Below, piece by piece: positions 1 to 5,330 of a stretch of DNA of 5,330 bases (position 1 is the first letter of the stretch; every line of letters starts with the position of its first letter). Source of the stretch: DATFYI01 sp035315125 (lineage in GTDB: Bacteria; Chloroflexota; Anaerolineae; Anaerolineales; Anaerolineaceae); assembly GCA_035315125.1 (NCBI GenBank), contig DATFYI010000292.1, forward strand, positions 1 to 5,330. Reading direction: 5' to 3'. The notes below the pieces were generated by a model, which ran no database searches, was not told the origin of the DNA, and saw only the letters and a list, made by a program, of their open reading frames with translations. Both the position numbers and the translations under genes were made by a program.

Positions 1-573
1 CACGTCATCACCGGCCTGTTTGGCTTGCGCAAGGGCCAGTACGGACTGCTCAGCCATACCATATAACAGGTAGTCAGCTTTGGCGTCGAACAGGATCGAA
101 CGCCGCAGACTAGCAGACCAGAAATCATAGTGCGCTACGCGACGCAAAGAGGCTTCGATGCCGCCCAGCACAATCGGACGGGTGTTCTTGAAAAAGCGCC
201 GGATCAGATTGGTATAGGCGATCACGGCCCGATCCGGCCGGCGGTTGTTCAACCCACCCGGCGTGTAATCGTCCTTTTTGCGTTTGAAGCGGCTGGGAGT
301 ATAATTGGCAACCATGGAATCGATACTACCGCCGGTAACGCCCCAGAACAGGCGCGGCTCGCCCAGACGGGTGATGTCATCCGGCGTGCTGGTATCGGGT
401 TGGGCAATAATGCCAACCCGGAAGCCAGCGTTCTCTAAAACTCGCCCGATGACGGCTGCTCCGATAAATGGGCTATCGATATAGCTATCGCCGGTAACCA
501 GGATCACATCCAGATAATCCCAGCCGCGCTCCTGCAATTCTTCCGGAGTAGTGGGCAGAAAAGAAGTATTCAT
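1..573 (-). CDS. ygiQ: YgiQ-family radical SAM protein, N-terminal part (cut by window edge)
   Basis: Reading the minus strand from the ATG at 573 gives 191 codons without a stop, continuing past position 1. The translation follows the N-terminal region of E. coli YgiQ (UPF0313) closely, as remembered: GWDYLDVILVTGDSYID (residues 17-33), GFRVGIIAQPD (50-60), LFWGVTGGSIDSM (75-87), RPDRA (112-116), VLGGIEASLRR (135-145), HYDFWSASLRRS (148-159) and KADYLLYG (165-172). The family is cytosolic, much longer than this piece, and of unknown reaction. The CxxxCxxC iron-sulphur motif lies further downstream, outside the window, so it cannot be checked. The start is the first ATG before the conserved block. 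It has no convincing Shine-Dalgarno (upstream bases are AATTCCAAACTG), which may mean a very short leader. The gene is transcribed divergently from the corrinoid operon. Family assignment is secure; the exact start is probable. Confidence 0.93.
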   Translation of the reverse strand, partial: MNTSFLPTTPEELQERGWDYLDVILVTGDSYIDSPFIGAAVIGRVLENAGFRVGIIAQPDTSTPDDITRLGEPRLFWGVTGGSIDSMVANYTPSRFKRKKDDYTPGGLNNRRPDRAVIAYTNLIRRFFKNTRPIVLGGIEASLRRVAHYDFWSASLRRSILFDAKADYLLYGMAEQSVLALAQAKQAGDDV

Positions 574-587
574 CAGTTTGGAATTTG

Positions 588-593
588 ATTGTA
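588..593 (-). promoter_or_regulatory. Possible extended -10 element for the ygiQ-like gene
   Basis: On the minus strand this reads TACAAT, one mismatch from TATAAT, preceded by TGT, which fits the extended -10 form TGnTATAAT. There is no good -35 at the usual distance. Transcription would begin near 581, leaving only about 8 nt before the ATG at 573. That agrees with the absence of a Shine-Dalgarno. A rival is TTGTTT (632-627) and TATTTA (609-604), spaced 17 nt, which would overlap the right-facing promoter. Neither is proven. Confidence 0.35.
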
Positions 594-613
594 ACACTTC
601 TGATAAATAATGA

Positions 614-642
614 TTGACTTTTTATAAAACAATCACTATACT
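614..642 (+). promoter_or_regulatory. Sigma70-type promoter of the corrinoid methyltransferase operon
   Basis: TTGACT (614-619) and TATACT (637-642) are separated by exactly 17 nt, each one mismatch from the consensus TTGACA/TATAAT. Transcription would start near 649, giving an untranslated leader of about 100 nt before the ATG at 750. A second TATACT at 650-655 lacks a matching -35. Such a strong core promoter suggests high basal expression or control by a factor acting on top of it. No operator could be identified with confidence. Confidence 0.75.
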
Positions 643-677
643 GATCTTGTATACTTACCTATATAAGAGTAGAAGAT

Positions 678-701
678 AAGTGAAAAACTTTTTTTCCACT
701 T
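678..701 (+). other. AU-rich imperfect hairpin in the operon leader
   Basis: AAGTGAAAAA (678-687) can pair with TTTTTCCACTT (691-701), with one bulged C at 696 and a 3-nt loop: ten pairs, mostly A-U. It lies between the predicted transcription start and the Shine-Dalgarno. No U-run follows it on the plus strand, so it is not an obvious attenuator. It could stabilise the mRNA or be simple A/T-rich sequence. The leader has no recognisable cobalamin riboswitch features. Confidence 0.3.
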
Positions 702-749
702 CCTATAAAAATGGGAAGAATCCTTCGATTTGAAAAGGAGACACTGTAT

Positions 750-1376
750 ATGACACAAGAATTGATCGATGCCATTACCGAGATGCGTGAAGAGGATGCC
801 CTCAAGATCGCAAACCAGGAACTGGATAAAGGCACCAGCCCACTTGCGATCCTGGATGCCAGCCGGCAGGCCATGGAGATCATCGGGAAACGCTTCGAGA
901 CAGGAGAATGCTTCATCCCTGAGCTGATGCTGGCTGGCGATATGCTTTCCCAAATCTCAGCCGTGGTCAAGCCGCGCATTAAGCAATCGGATACCCAAAA
1001 GAAGCTTGGAAAAGTGATTTTTGGAACAGTCGAAGGCGATATTCACGATATTGCGAAGGATATTGTGGTCTTCATGTTGGATATCAACGGCTTTGATGTC
1101 ACCGATCTGGGTGTGGATGTCCCTCCGGCAAAATTCGTCGAAACCGTCAAGCAGACCGGCGCCAAGGTGGTTGGCCTGAGCGGGTTCTTGACCCTGGCTT
1201 ACGATCCTATGAAGGCCACTGTAGCAGGATTGAAAGAAGCCGGCCTGAGGGATGTAAAAGTGATGATCGGTGGCGGTCAAATTGACGATCAAATCCGCAA
1301 ATATACCGGTGCGGATGCCTACGGTAAGGATGCCATGGCAGCGGTAAATCTGGCCAAGCAGTGGTATGGAGGGTAA
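750..1376 (+). CDS. Corrinoid (cobalamin-binding) protein of a methyltransferase system
   Basis: 208 residues, the usual size of MtaC/MtbC/MttC-type corrinoid proteins. These carry a cobamide whose cobalt shuttles a methyl group between methyltransferases in the cytosol. Residues 1-80 form the helical cap typical of the family (for example SPLAILDASRQAMEIIGKRF at 30-49, then FIPELMLAGDML at 55-66). Residues 88-205 form the B12-binding Rossmann domain: EGDIHDIA at 95-102 with the cobalt-ligand His99, LSGFLT at 143-148 and IGGG at 173-176. The canonical DxHxxG has Ala102 in place of Gly, and the SxL element reads S-G-F. The start is the ATG at 750, behind AAAAGGAG (733-740). An in-frame ATG at 711 has no such site and would add 13 residues unlike the family. 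The gene leads a two-gene operon with the UroD-like methyltransferase, 4 nt away, whose Shine-Dalgarno lies inside this gene's last codons. Family is very clear; methyl donor and acceptor are unknown. Confidence 0.95.
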   Translation: MTQELIDAITEMREEDALKIANQELDKGTSPLAILDASRQAMEIIGKRFETGECFIPELMLAGDMLSQISAVVKPRIKQSDTQKKLGKVIFGTVEGDIHDIAKDIVVFMLDINGFDVTDLGVDVPPAKFVETVKQTGAKVVGLSGFLTLAYDPMKATVAGLKEAGLRDVKVMIGGGQIDDQIRKYTGADAYGKDAMAAVNLAKQWYGG

Positions 1377-1380
1377 TTCA

Positions 1381-2721
1381 ATGGACGCACAGTGGTCAAA
1401 ATTATCTCCTGTTGAAAAGCGCGAAGCGCGGTTTAAGGAAACGACTGCGGCAGAGGGAATGCCGTTTGTCAGTCCCCAGGTAAAACAGGCTTACCAGGAG
1501 CGCATGCAGATGCTCAAGGACGTTGTCGACCTGAAAAAGCCAACGCGTGTGCCGGTTTGTCCATTCATGGGTTTCTTCCCCTTCGTGCATGCTGGCGTTA
1601 CTGCTCAGGAATCGATGTACGATTACGAGAAACTCGGCTATGCCATGAAGAAGTATCATAGGGACTTTCTGCCCGATACCGTCTCTGGAGCGTTCTTGTA
1701 TGGACCCGGAAACGTCTTTGAGATTCTCGATTATAAATTGTATAACTGGCCTGGTCACGGCGTCTCGATCAATTCCCCTTACCAGTGCAAAGAAGGGGAA
1801 TACATGAAAGGGGATGAGTATGATGCACTCATAAACGATCCGTCGGATTTCTTTATACGCCGTTATCTACCGCGTGTATTCGGATCGTTAAGCGCCTGGA
1901 CCATGATTGGACCCTTTACCGATATCCTTGAGCTGCCGTTTACCGGAACGAGTATTGTGCCCTTTGGTATTCCACCAGTTCAGGAATCCTTTAAGAAACT
2001 ACTGGAAGCAGGTACGAAAGCGTTGGAATGGATTCAGGCAGTTGTTGCCATCGATGCCGATTCTATTTGTAATCTAGGCTTGCCATCCTTGTTTGGCGGG
2101 TTCACCAAAGCCCCGTTTGATATCCTGGGCGACACGCTGCGCGGCACCCGCGCCATCATGTTCGATATGTACCGCCAGCCCAAAAAACTGCTGGCTGCCA
2201 TGGATCGCATCGTACCGCTGGCTGTTGATCTGGCAGTGCGCGGCACTACCATGAATAAGAACCCGATTGCCTTTATCCCGCTGCACAAGGGCGCAGATGG
2301 CTTTATGTCCAATAAGGACTTTAATACCTTTTACTGGCCAACCCTCAAAGCCGTGATTTTGGGATTGGTGGAGAACGGCGTAGTGCCCTATCTATTCGTA
2401 GAAGGCGGGTATAACCAGCGTTTGGATTTCATTGCCGACCCTGACATTCCAAAGGGGTCTACGATCTGGATGTTCGACCAGACCAATATGAAGGAAGTCA
2501 AAAGGCATCTGGGCGGATGGGCCTGCTTTGGCGGCAATGTGCCGGCTTCTTTATTAAAGGCAGGTACCCCGGATGAGGTTACGCAGTATGTCAAAAGCTT
2601 ACTAAACGATGTCGCACAGGATGGCGGTTTTATGCTTTCTACCGGCGCAGTCCTGGATGAGGGTAAGGACGAAAATTTGCACGCCATGATCGAGGCCGGC
2701 AAACAGTACGGTAAATATTAA
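1381..2721 (+). CDS. Uroporphyrinogen decarboxylase-family (COG0407) putative corrinoid methyltransferase
   Basis: 446 residues of the UroD superfamily (a TIM barrel), which includes true HemE and cobamide-dependent methyltransferases such as MtaA, MtbA and CmuA. The C-terminal half aligns by eye with MtaA: FMSNKDFNTFYWP (308-320), VVPYLFVEGGYNQRLDFIAD (334-353), FDQTNMKEVKRHLGG (365-379), CFGGNVPASLLKAGTPDEV (382-400) and STGAVLDEGKDENLHAMIEA (420-439). It is about 100 residues longer than MtaA, with an extended N-terminus. The zinc ligands H-x-C and a later C of MtaA are replaced by Phe339-Val-Glu341 and Ala423. His302 and Glu341 are possible alternative ligands. The HemE N-terminal arginine signature is absent, so haem synthesis is unlikely. 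The start at 1381 has GGAGGG (1368-1373) at 7 nt; the ATG at 1366 overlaps the previous gene and lacks this. The upstream corrinoid gene is the likely partner. Substrate and direction of methyl transfer are unknown. Confidence 0.9.
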   Translation: MDAQWSKLSPVEKREARFKETTAAEGMPFVSPQVKQAYQERMQMLKDVVDLKKPTRVPVCPFMGFFPFVHAGVTAQESMYDYEKLGYAMKKYHRDFLPDTVSGAFLYGPGNVFEILDYKLYNWPGHGVSINSPYQCKEGEYMKGDEYDALINDPSDFFIRRYLPRVFGSLSAWTMIGPFTDILELPFTGTSIVPFGIPPVQESFKKLLEAGTKALEWIQAVVAIDADSICNLGLPSLFGGFTKAPFDILGDTLRGTRAIMFDMYRQPKKLLAAMDRIVPLAVDLAVRGTTMNKNPIAFIPLHKGADGFMSNKDFNTFYWPTLKAVILGLVENGVVPYLFVEGGYNQRLDFIADPDIPKGSTIWMFDQTNMKEVKRHLGGWACFGGNVPASLLKAGTPDEVTQYVKSLLNDVAQDGGFMLSTGAVLDEGKDENLHAMIEAGKQYGKY

Positions 2722-2738
2722 GACTTTACTGTACAACA

Positions 2739-2783
2739 GGTGAGTTTTTGCGGCGGTTCTGGCTGCAAAAACTCGCCTTTTTT
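2739..2783 (+). terminator. Rho-independent terminator of the corrinoid operon
   Basis: GGTGAGTTTTTGC (2739-2751) pairs with GCAAAAACTCGCC (2765-2777), 13 pairs with one G-U. The stem can extend three more pairs inward, leaving a 7-nt loop, and is followed by six T (2778-2783). It lies 17 nt after the methyltransferase stop and ends the two-gene transcript, separating it from the DUF2277 gene. Confidence 0.93.
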
Positions 2784-2900
2784 AGTTGTAGCTCAGGTTT
2801 TGTTTTTTTCTTATCTCGCAGTAAAATTCAGCCAAGTTGAGAAATTCCTATCATTGTGAAGTGATCGAGTAAACGAGGTTTTTCCAATAAAGGGTTCGCT

Positions 2901-3167
2901 ATGTGTCGAAATATCAAAACACTTTTTAATTTTGAACCGCCGGTAACTGAGGACGAAATTCGGGCGGCCTCATTACAATACGTGCGAAAAATCAGCGGCT
3001 TCAACAAGCCCTCGAAAGCCAATGAAGCGGCCTTTCTGGCTGCCGTTGAGGCGATTTCCACCGTCTCCAGTCAGCTACTCAGTTCTCTGGAGACGAACGC
3101 GCCACCCAAGAATCGTATTGAAGAGGCCGCCAGGGCGCATGCGCGTGCAGCCCAAAGGTTTTCCTGA
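2901..3167 (+). CDS. DUF2277 family protein
   Basis: 88 residues. The whole protein matches what I remember of the DUF2277 family: MCRNIKTLFNFEPP (1-14), EIRAASLQYVRKISGF (19-34), KPSKANEAAF (36-45), a helical middle (46-65), then PPKNRIEEAARAHARA (68-83). The length is typical for the family. It is soluble, mostly helical, with no signal peptide or membrane segment. The invariant Met-Cys-Arg-Asn opening, with Cys at position 2, is the striking feature. No function is established to my knowledge. The start is fixed by that conserved N-terminus; AAAGGG (2889-2894) is a plausible Shine-Dalgarno at 6 nt. The terminator at 2739-2783 and a gap of over 100 nt put it in its own transcript. No strong promoter was found in that gap. 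Confidence 0.92.
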   Translation: MCRNIKTLFNFEPPVTEDEIRAASLQYVRKISGFNKPSKANEAAFLAAVEAISTVSSQLLSSLETNAPPKNRIEEAARAHARAAQRFS

Positions 3168-3172
3168 TAATT

Positions 3173-3190
3173 GGTAGGCGCTACCTTTTT
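3173..3190 (+). terminator. Short terminator-like hairpin after the DUF2277 gene
   Basis: GGTAG (3173-3177) and CTACC (3181-3185) enclose a 3-nt loop and are followed by TTTTT (3186-3190), five bases after the DUF2277 stop. The stem is only five pairs, so it is weak, but its position and T-run fit an intrinsic terminator. The rest of the convergent gap up to 3284 shows no clear hairpin for the opposing gene. Confidence 0.5.
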
Positions 3191-3284
3191 ATTCGGATCG
3201 GAGACTTTTTAAACGCACTTGTTCGCGCGATCAGGCAGGTCTGTTTCGAGATTGATTGCTACATTTTGTACATACAGATCTTAT

Positions 3285-4028
3285 TTACAATGTGAACTTG
3301 GGTTGATCACTTCCGGTTTTTTCGTTGCTAACGGCGGATGAGCCAAGCAGCACCACCCTGGTTTCCAGGCCGGTCTGTTGTACCTTTTTTGCAAAGTCCT
3401 GAACCGTATGCCGGGTTCGCATGAGCGGTAAACGCGGCTCGAGGTCGAGATGGATGGGAATGACCACGCCGGGTTTGAGCGTTTTGACAGCTTTGACAGC
3501 GCCAACTTCAGTCATGGTCATTGGAATGCGGTAGTTGCAAACCGGCAACAGGGCGACATCGATGGCTGGAAATACCCGGGCTATCTTTTTCATAAAGCGC
3601 CCATAGTAGGTGTCTCCGGCAAAATAAATGGTTTTGTCTTCAATTTCCAGCATAAAACCGGACGCTAGAGCGGGGTGCATGGCGGGCACAGCGGTCAATG
3701 TAAGGCCATCAAATTTTCGGCGCTGCCAGAGTTGGAGCGCCACCACGTTCTGAGCCCCGCTCAGTTTGACCAGTCCCTTTATCAGATTGTATGCAAATAC
3801 TGGTACGGCTTGACCGATCAGATTAAAGTATTGGCGGTCAACATGGTCCCAATGGGCATGCGAAACCAGTACCAGATCGACATCCTTAAGCTCCTGGCGC
3901 GAGCAGGCCGGTGGAGCGCTGCGCCGATAGGCCGGATTTCCCCATGTTTTGAAAAACGGGTCCGTCAGGATTTTCATACCATTGGCTTCGATTAAGACTG
4001 TGCTGTGACCAATTAGGGTAATTTGCAT
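3285..4028 (-). CDS. UlaG-like metallo-beta-lactamase-fold metal-dependent hydrolase
   Basis: 247 residues, a full-length MBL-fold protein of the UlaG/NAPE-PLD-like branch (beta-lactamase superfamily domain 2). Visible landmarks in order: IGHSTVLIE (6-14), TDPFF (22-26), the dimetal motif SHAHWDHVD (56-64) giving His57, His59, Asp61 and His62, AMHPA with His118, FAGDTYYG with Asp139, and IPIH with His193. All the expected metal ligands are therefore present and the enzyme should be active. There is no signal peptide, so it is cytosolic. Relatives include L-ascorbate-6-phosphate lactonase and phospholipase-D-like hydrolases, but most are unassigned, and no pathway genes nearby point to a substrate. 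The start at 4028 sits behind AAAGGGA (Shine-Dalgarno, 7 nt). A TACAAT -10-like hexamer (4056-4051) lies upstream, without a good -35. It converges on the DUF2277 gene. Confidence 0.9.
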   Translation of the reverse strand: MQITLIGHSTVLIEANGMKILTDPFFKTWGNPAYRRSAPPACSRQELKDVDLVLVSHAHWDHVDRQYFNLIGQAVPVFAYNLIKGLVKLSGAQNVVALQLWQRRKFDGLTLTAVPAMHPALASGFMLEIEDKTIYFAGDTYYGRFMKKIARVFPAIDVALLPVCNYRIPMTMTEVGAVKAVKTLKPGVVIPIHLDLEPRLPLMRTRHTVQDFAKKVQQTGLETRVVLLGSSAVSNEKTGSDQPKFTL

Positions 4029-4030
4029 TT

Positions 4031-4041
4031 AAGGGTCCCTT
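4031..4041. repeat. 11-bp perfect palindrome over the MBL gene's ribosome-binding site
   Basis: AAGGGTCCCTT is a perfect inverted repeat around its central base, two bases before the MBL start codon. It contains the presumed Shine-Dalgarno. It could be an operator half-site pair or a coincidence of a GGG-type ribosome-binding site. Being only 11 bp, it is weak evidence alone. Confidence 0.35.
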
Positions 4042-4108
4042 TCTCAGGGTATTGTATTACTTGCCCAAATTTACCTTTATTGTAAACCGATTCGCGCAAA
4101 TGGGCCGG

Positions 4109-4258
4109 TTAACTCAGGTTATTAATAATTTTAGCAAAAAGAAGTTGGTCGATGATCTGGCCGTCCCTGATAACGCTGCAGTGCAGCCAGCCCCCGAAAA
4201 CAAAGCCGGCTTTCGCGAGAATGCGATCGGAAGCGGGATAGGTGTAAGGTTCAGCACA
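4109..4258 (-). pseudogene. Decayed C-terminal fragment of a GNAT acetyltransferase
   Basis: One minus-strand frame ending at the TAA at 4109-4111 encodes CAEPYTYPASDRILAKAGF followed by VFGGWLHCSVIRDGQIIDQ and LLFAKI. This matches the last 40-45 residues of RimJ/RimL-like GNAT proteins as I remember them: a pattern like A-PYA-N-AS-RVLEKAGF, then EG-LR, then KDGQ-D-LLYA. Compared with that pattern one residue, where the conserved Asn sits, seems deleted and Glu-Gly has become Gly-Gly. The frame is closed upstream by a TAG at 4297-4295, has no start codon, and no acetyl-CoA-binding part is found in the 4259-4436 stretch. The N-terminal two thirds is missing, so this is a relic rather than a gene. 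The upstream part was probably lost by deletion or when the MFS gene arrived. Confidence 0.7.
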
Positions 4259-4299
4259 TTGAACCAATATAGTATAAACCCAAAATTTTCCCCTCTAAT

Positions 4300-4336
4300 A
4301 AAAAGACGCAGCCTGTTCAGATGGTAAGCAGGCTGC
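4300..4336 (-). terminator. Rho-independent terminator of the MFS transporter gene
   Basis: On the minus strand GCAGCCTG (4336-4329) pairs perfectly with CAGGCTGC (4315-4308) across a 13-nt loop, followed by GTCTTTTT (4307-4300). It lies about 100 nt after the MFS stop codon and before the GNAT relic, so the relic is not expected to be read from the MFS promoter. The 4340-4436 stretch between stop and hairpin shows no gene. Confidence 0.85.
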
Positions 4337-4436
4337 ATCAGGGTCGGAAAAGTGAAAATCGTCGAGATTGTTTGTGAAATCGTGCTTTGGACCAGTATTC
4401 CCTAAAGAATTGCGACGAGATAGGCGAGTTTTCGAG

Positions 4437-5330
4437 TTAATCTTTGATCTCGACTGTCTGGAAGAGCTGGGTTTCTGGGCGTGTAGAGATACTGAAGTGG
4501 TTGAGAATGTTATTCCATACATACACACTTAGCCCAAACAGGATCAATGCTCCAAATAATCCCGGGGCCCAGCTCCCGAAACTGGCCAGCAAGACTCCAC
4601 CCAGAGCCGGAGCAAAAACCCGCGTCAGGCTATCGATGGAAGTTGCAACCCCAAGAATCCCGCCGATCTCTTGCGGCGTAACCGTTTTGGTCAGGCTGCT
4701 GGAGAGAAGTGTGTTTAATAAACCACCTGCCAGTGAAGTTGGAGCTAAAACAATCAGCAGTGCCGGGATCGATGGCGCCAGCGCCCAACCGAGCAGGCAA
4801 ATTGTCATTGCAAAGACGCTACCGGTAATCAGTACATCTTCGCGTATTAGGCGAATTAAGCGACCGACCAGATAGCCCTGGCTAATAACAGATAACACGC
4901 CGACGTAAGTGAGCACATAACCGGTTTGAGCGGCGGATAGGTTGAAGCGTGTGAGGGCATATAAAGAAAAGACCGTTTGAAAAATAGCAAAGGCTAGCCC
5001 AAAAAAGAAGCGCGAGACCAATAAAGAACCGGTGAAGGGACGGTGCAAGGCTTTAAACATGTCTGGAATTGATATTGCGTGTTTGTTGCCAGTCAACAAA
5101 CCCTGCTTTTCGGCTGTCAGGCTCTCAGGCAGCCAGGCGGCTACCAGAATCAAATTAATAAGCGCCAACCCGGCCGCTGCAAAAGCTGGCACTGCAAAGC
5201 CCCATTGGCTGAGCAACCCGCCCGTGACCGGGCCAATAATAAAACCAAGTCCAAAGGCCGCGCCAATCATTCCCAGCCATTTTGTGCGGTTGTTAGCATC
5301 TGTCACATCTGATATGTAAGCCTGGGCAAC
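4437..5330 (-). CDS. MFS transporter, DHA1/TetA-like, C-terminal part (cut by window edge)
   Basis: The minus strand is open from the right edge to a TAA at 4439-4437, 297 residues. The frame is already open at 5330 (first residues VAQAYISDVTDANNR), so the true start lies beyond the window. A GTG at 5306 is an internal Val. AYISDVT opens the loop before TM5. GLGFIIGPVTGGLL (residues 27-40) is the antiporter motif C (GxxxGPxxGG) of drug/proton antiporters. Hydrophobic segments near 21-41, 46-66, 103-125, 135-155, 165-185, 188-212, 230-250 and 254-275 correspond to TM5-TM12. The polar stretch 69-100 is the central cytoplasmic loop, and GRLIRLIRED (156-165) is the basic TM8-TM9 loop. It is an inner-membrane transporter probably exporting small molecules in exchange for protons. 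The substrate cannot be told, and tetracycline export should not be assumed. Confidence 0.9.
   Translation of the reverse strand, partial: VAQAYISDVTDANNRTKWLGMIGAAFGLGFIIGPVTGGLLSQWGFAVPAFAAAGLALINLILVAAWLPESLTAEKQGLLTGNKHAISIPDMFKALHRPFTGSLLVSRFFFGLAFAIFQTVFSLYALTRFNLSAAQTGYVLTYVGVLSVISQGYLVGRLIRLIREDVLITGSVFAMTICLLGWALAPSIPALLIVLAPTSLAGGLLNTLLSSSLTKTVTPQEIGGILGVATSIDSLTRVFAPALGGVLLASFGSWAPGLFGALILFGLSVYVWNNILNHFSISTRPETQLFQTVEIKD

Noticed and set aside
130..438. Plus-strand open frame of 102 codons
   Set aside because: It is the antisense of the strongly conserved YgiQ-like coding region and resembles no family.
711..749. Upstream in-frame ATG as the start of the corrinoid protein
   Set aside because: It lacks a ribosome-binding site and adds 13 residues unlike the family, whereas the ATG at 750 follows AAAAGGAG at 9 nt.
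649..749. Cobalamin riboswitch in the leader of the corrinoid operon
   Set aside because: The leader is only about 100 nt, too short for the class, and no B12-box-like sequence was seen.
1366..1380. Start of the methyltransferase overlapping the corrinoid gene
   Set aside because: The ATG at 1366 has no upstream Shine-Dalgarno; the GGAGGG at 1368-1373 is ideally spaced for the ATG at 1381.
1381..2721. Genuine haem-pathway uroporphyrinogen decarboxylase (HemE)
   Set aside because: The N-terminal arginine-rich HemE signature is missing, the protein is about 100 residues too long, and it is coupled to a corrinoid protein gene.
4052..4338. Open frames of 91 codons (plus) and 74 codons (minus) in the gap between the MBL and MFS genes
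   Set aside because: Neither resembles a protein family. The GNAT-like signal is in a different minus-strand frame, and part of the 74-codon frame lies in the MFS terminator.
5300..5306. GTG at 5306 as the start of the MFS transporter
   Set aside because: The frame is open upstream to the window edge, and the residues before it (AYISD) belong to the conserved TM4-TM5 loop, so the protein is cut by the edge.

Overview
The window reads as an ordinary chromosomal stretch from a mid-GC anaerobic bacterium. A corrinoid protein paired with a UroD-like methyltransferase, a DUF2277 protein, and the style of the YgiQ and MFS proteins together suggest a member of the Chloroflexota, perhaps an Anaerolineae. 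That assignment is inference from remembered protein resemblance, not a search.

Layout from left to right. On the minus strand, 1-573 is the N-terminal 191 codons of a YgiQ-family radical SAM protein, which runs off the left edge. A divergent intergenic region (574-749) holds a near-consensus sigma70 promoter facing right, a roughly 100-nt AU-rich leader and a strong Shine-Dalgarno. It drives a two-gene operon on the plus strand: a corrinoid (B12-binding) protein (750-1376) and a uroporphyrinogen-decarboxylase-family methyltransferase (1381-2721), closed by a textbook intrinsic terminator (2739-2783). A small DUF2277 gene (2901-3167) follows on the plus strand. The rest is on the minus strand: a UlaG-like metallo-beta-lactamase-fold hydrolase (3285-4028), a decayed C-terminal piece of a GNAT acetyltransferase (about 4109-4258), an intrinsic terminator (4300-4336), and the 3' 297 codons of a DHA1-type MFS transporter (4437-5330), which runs off the right edge.

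How the genes work together. The only clear functional unit is the operon at 750-2721. The first protein should carry a cobamide that accepts or donates a methyl group, and the second should move that methyl group to or from an unknown partner. Both proteins depart from the textbook motifs. The methyltransferase lacks the HxC...C zinc ligands of MtaA/MtbA, with Phe, Glu and Ala at the aligned positions, and the corrinoid protein has Ala where DxHxxG has Gly. No substrate-specific partner or RamA-type reactivase lies in the window, so substrate and direction are open. This pair is the best candidate for undescribed chemistry. The other genes look like unrelated housekeeping or accessory neighbours.

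No tRNA, rRNA, CRISPR array, insertion sequence or recognised riboswitch was seen.
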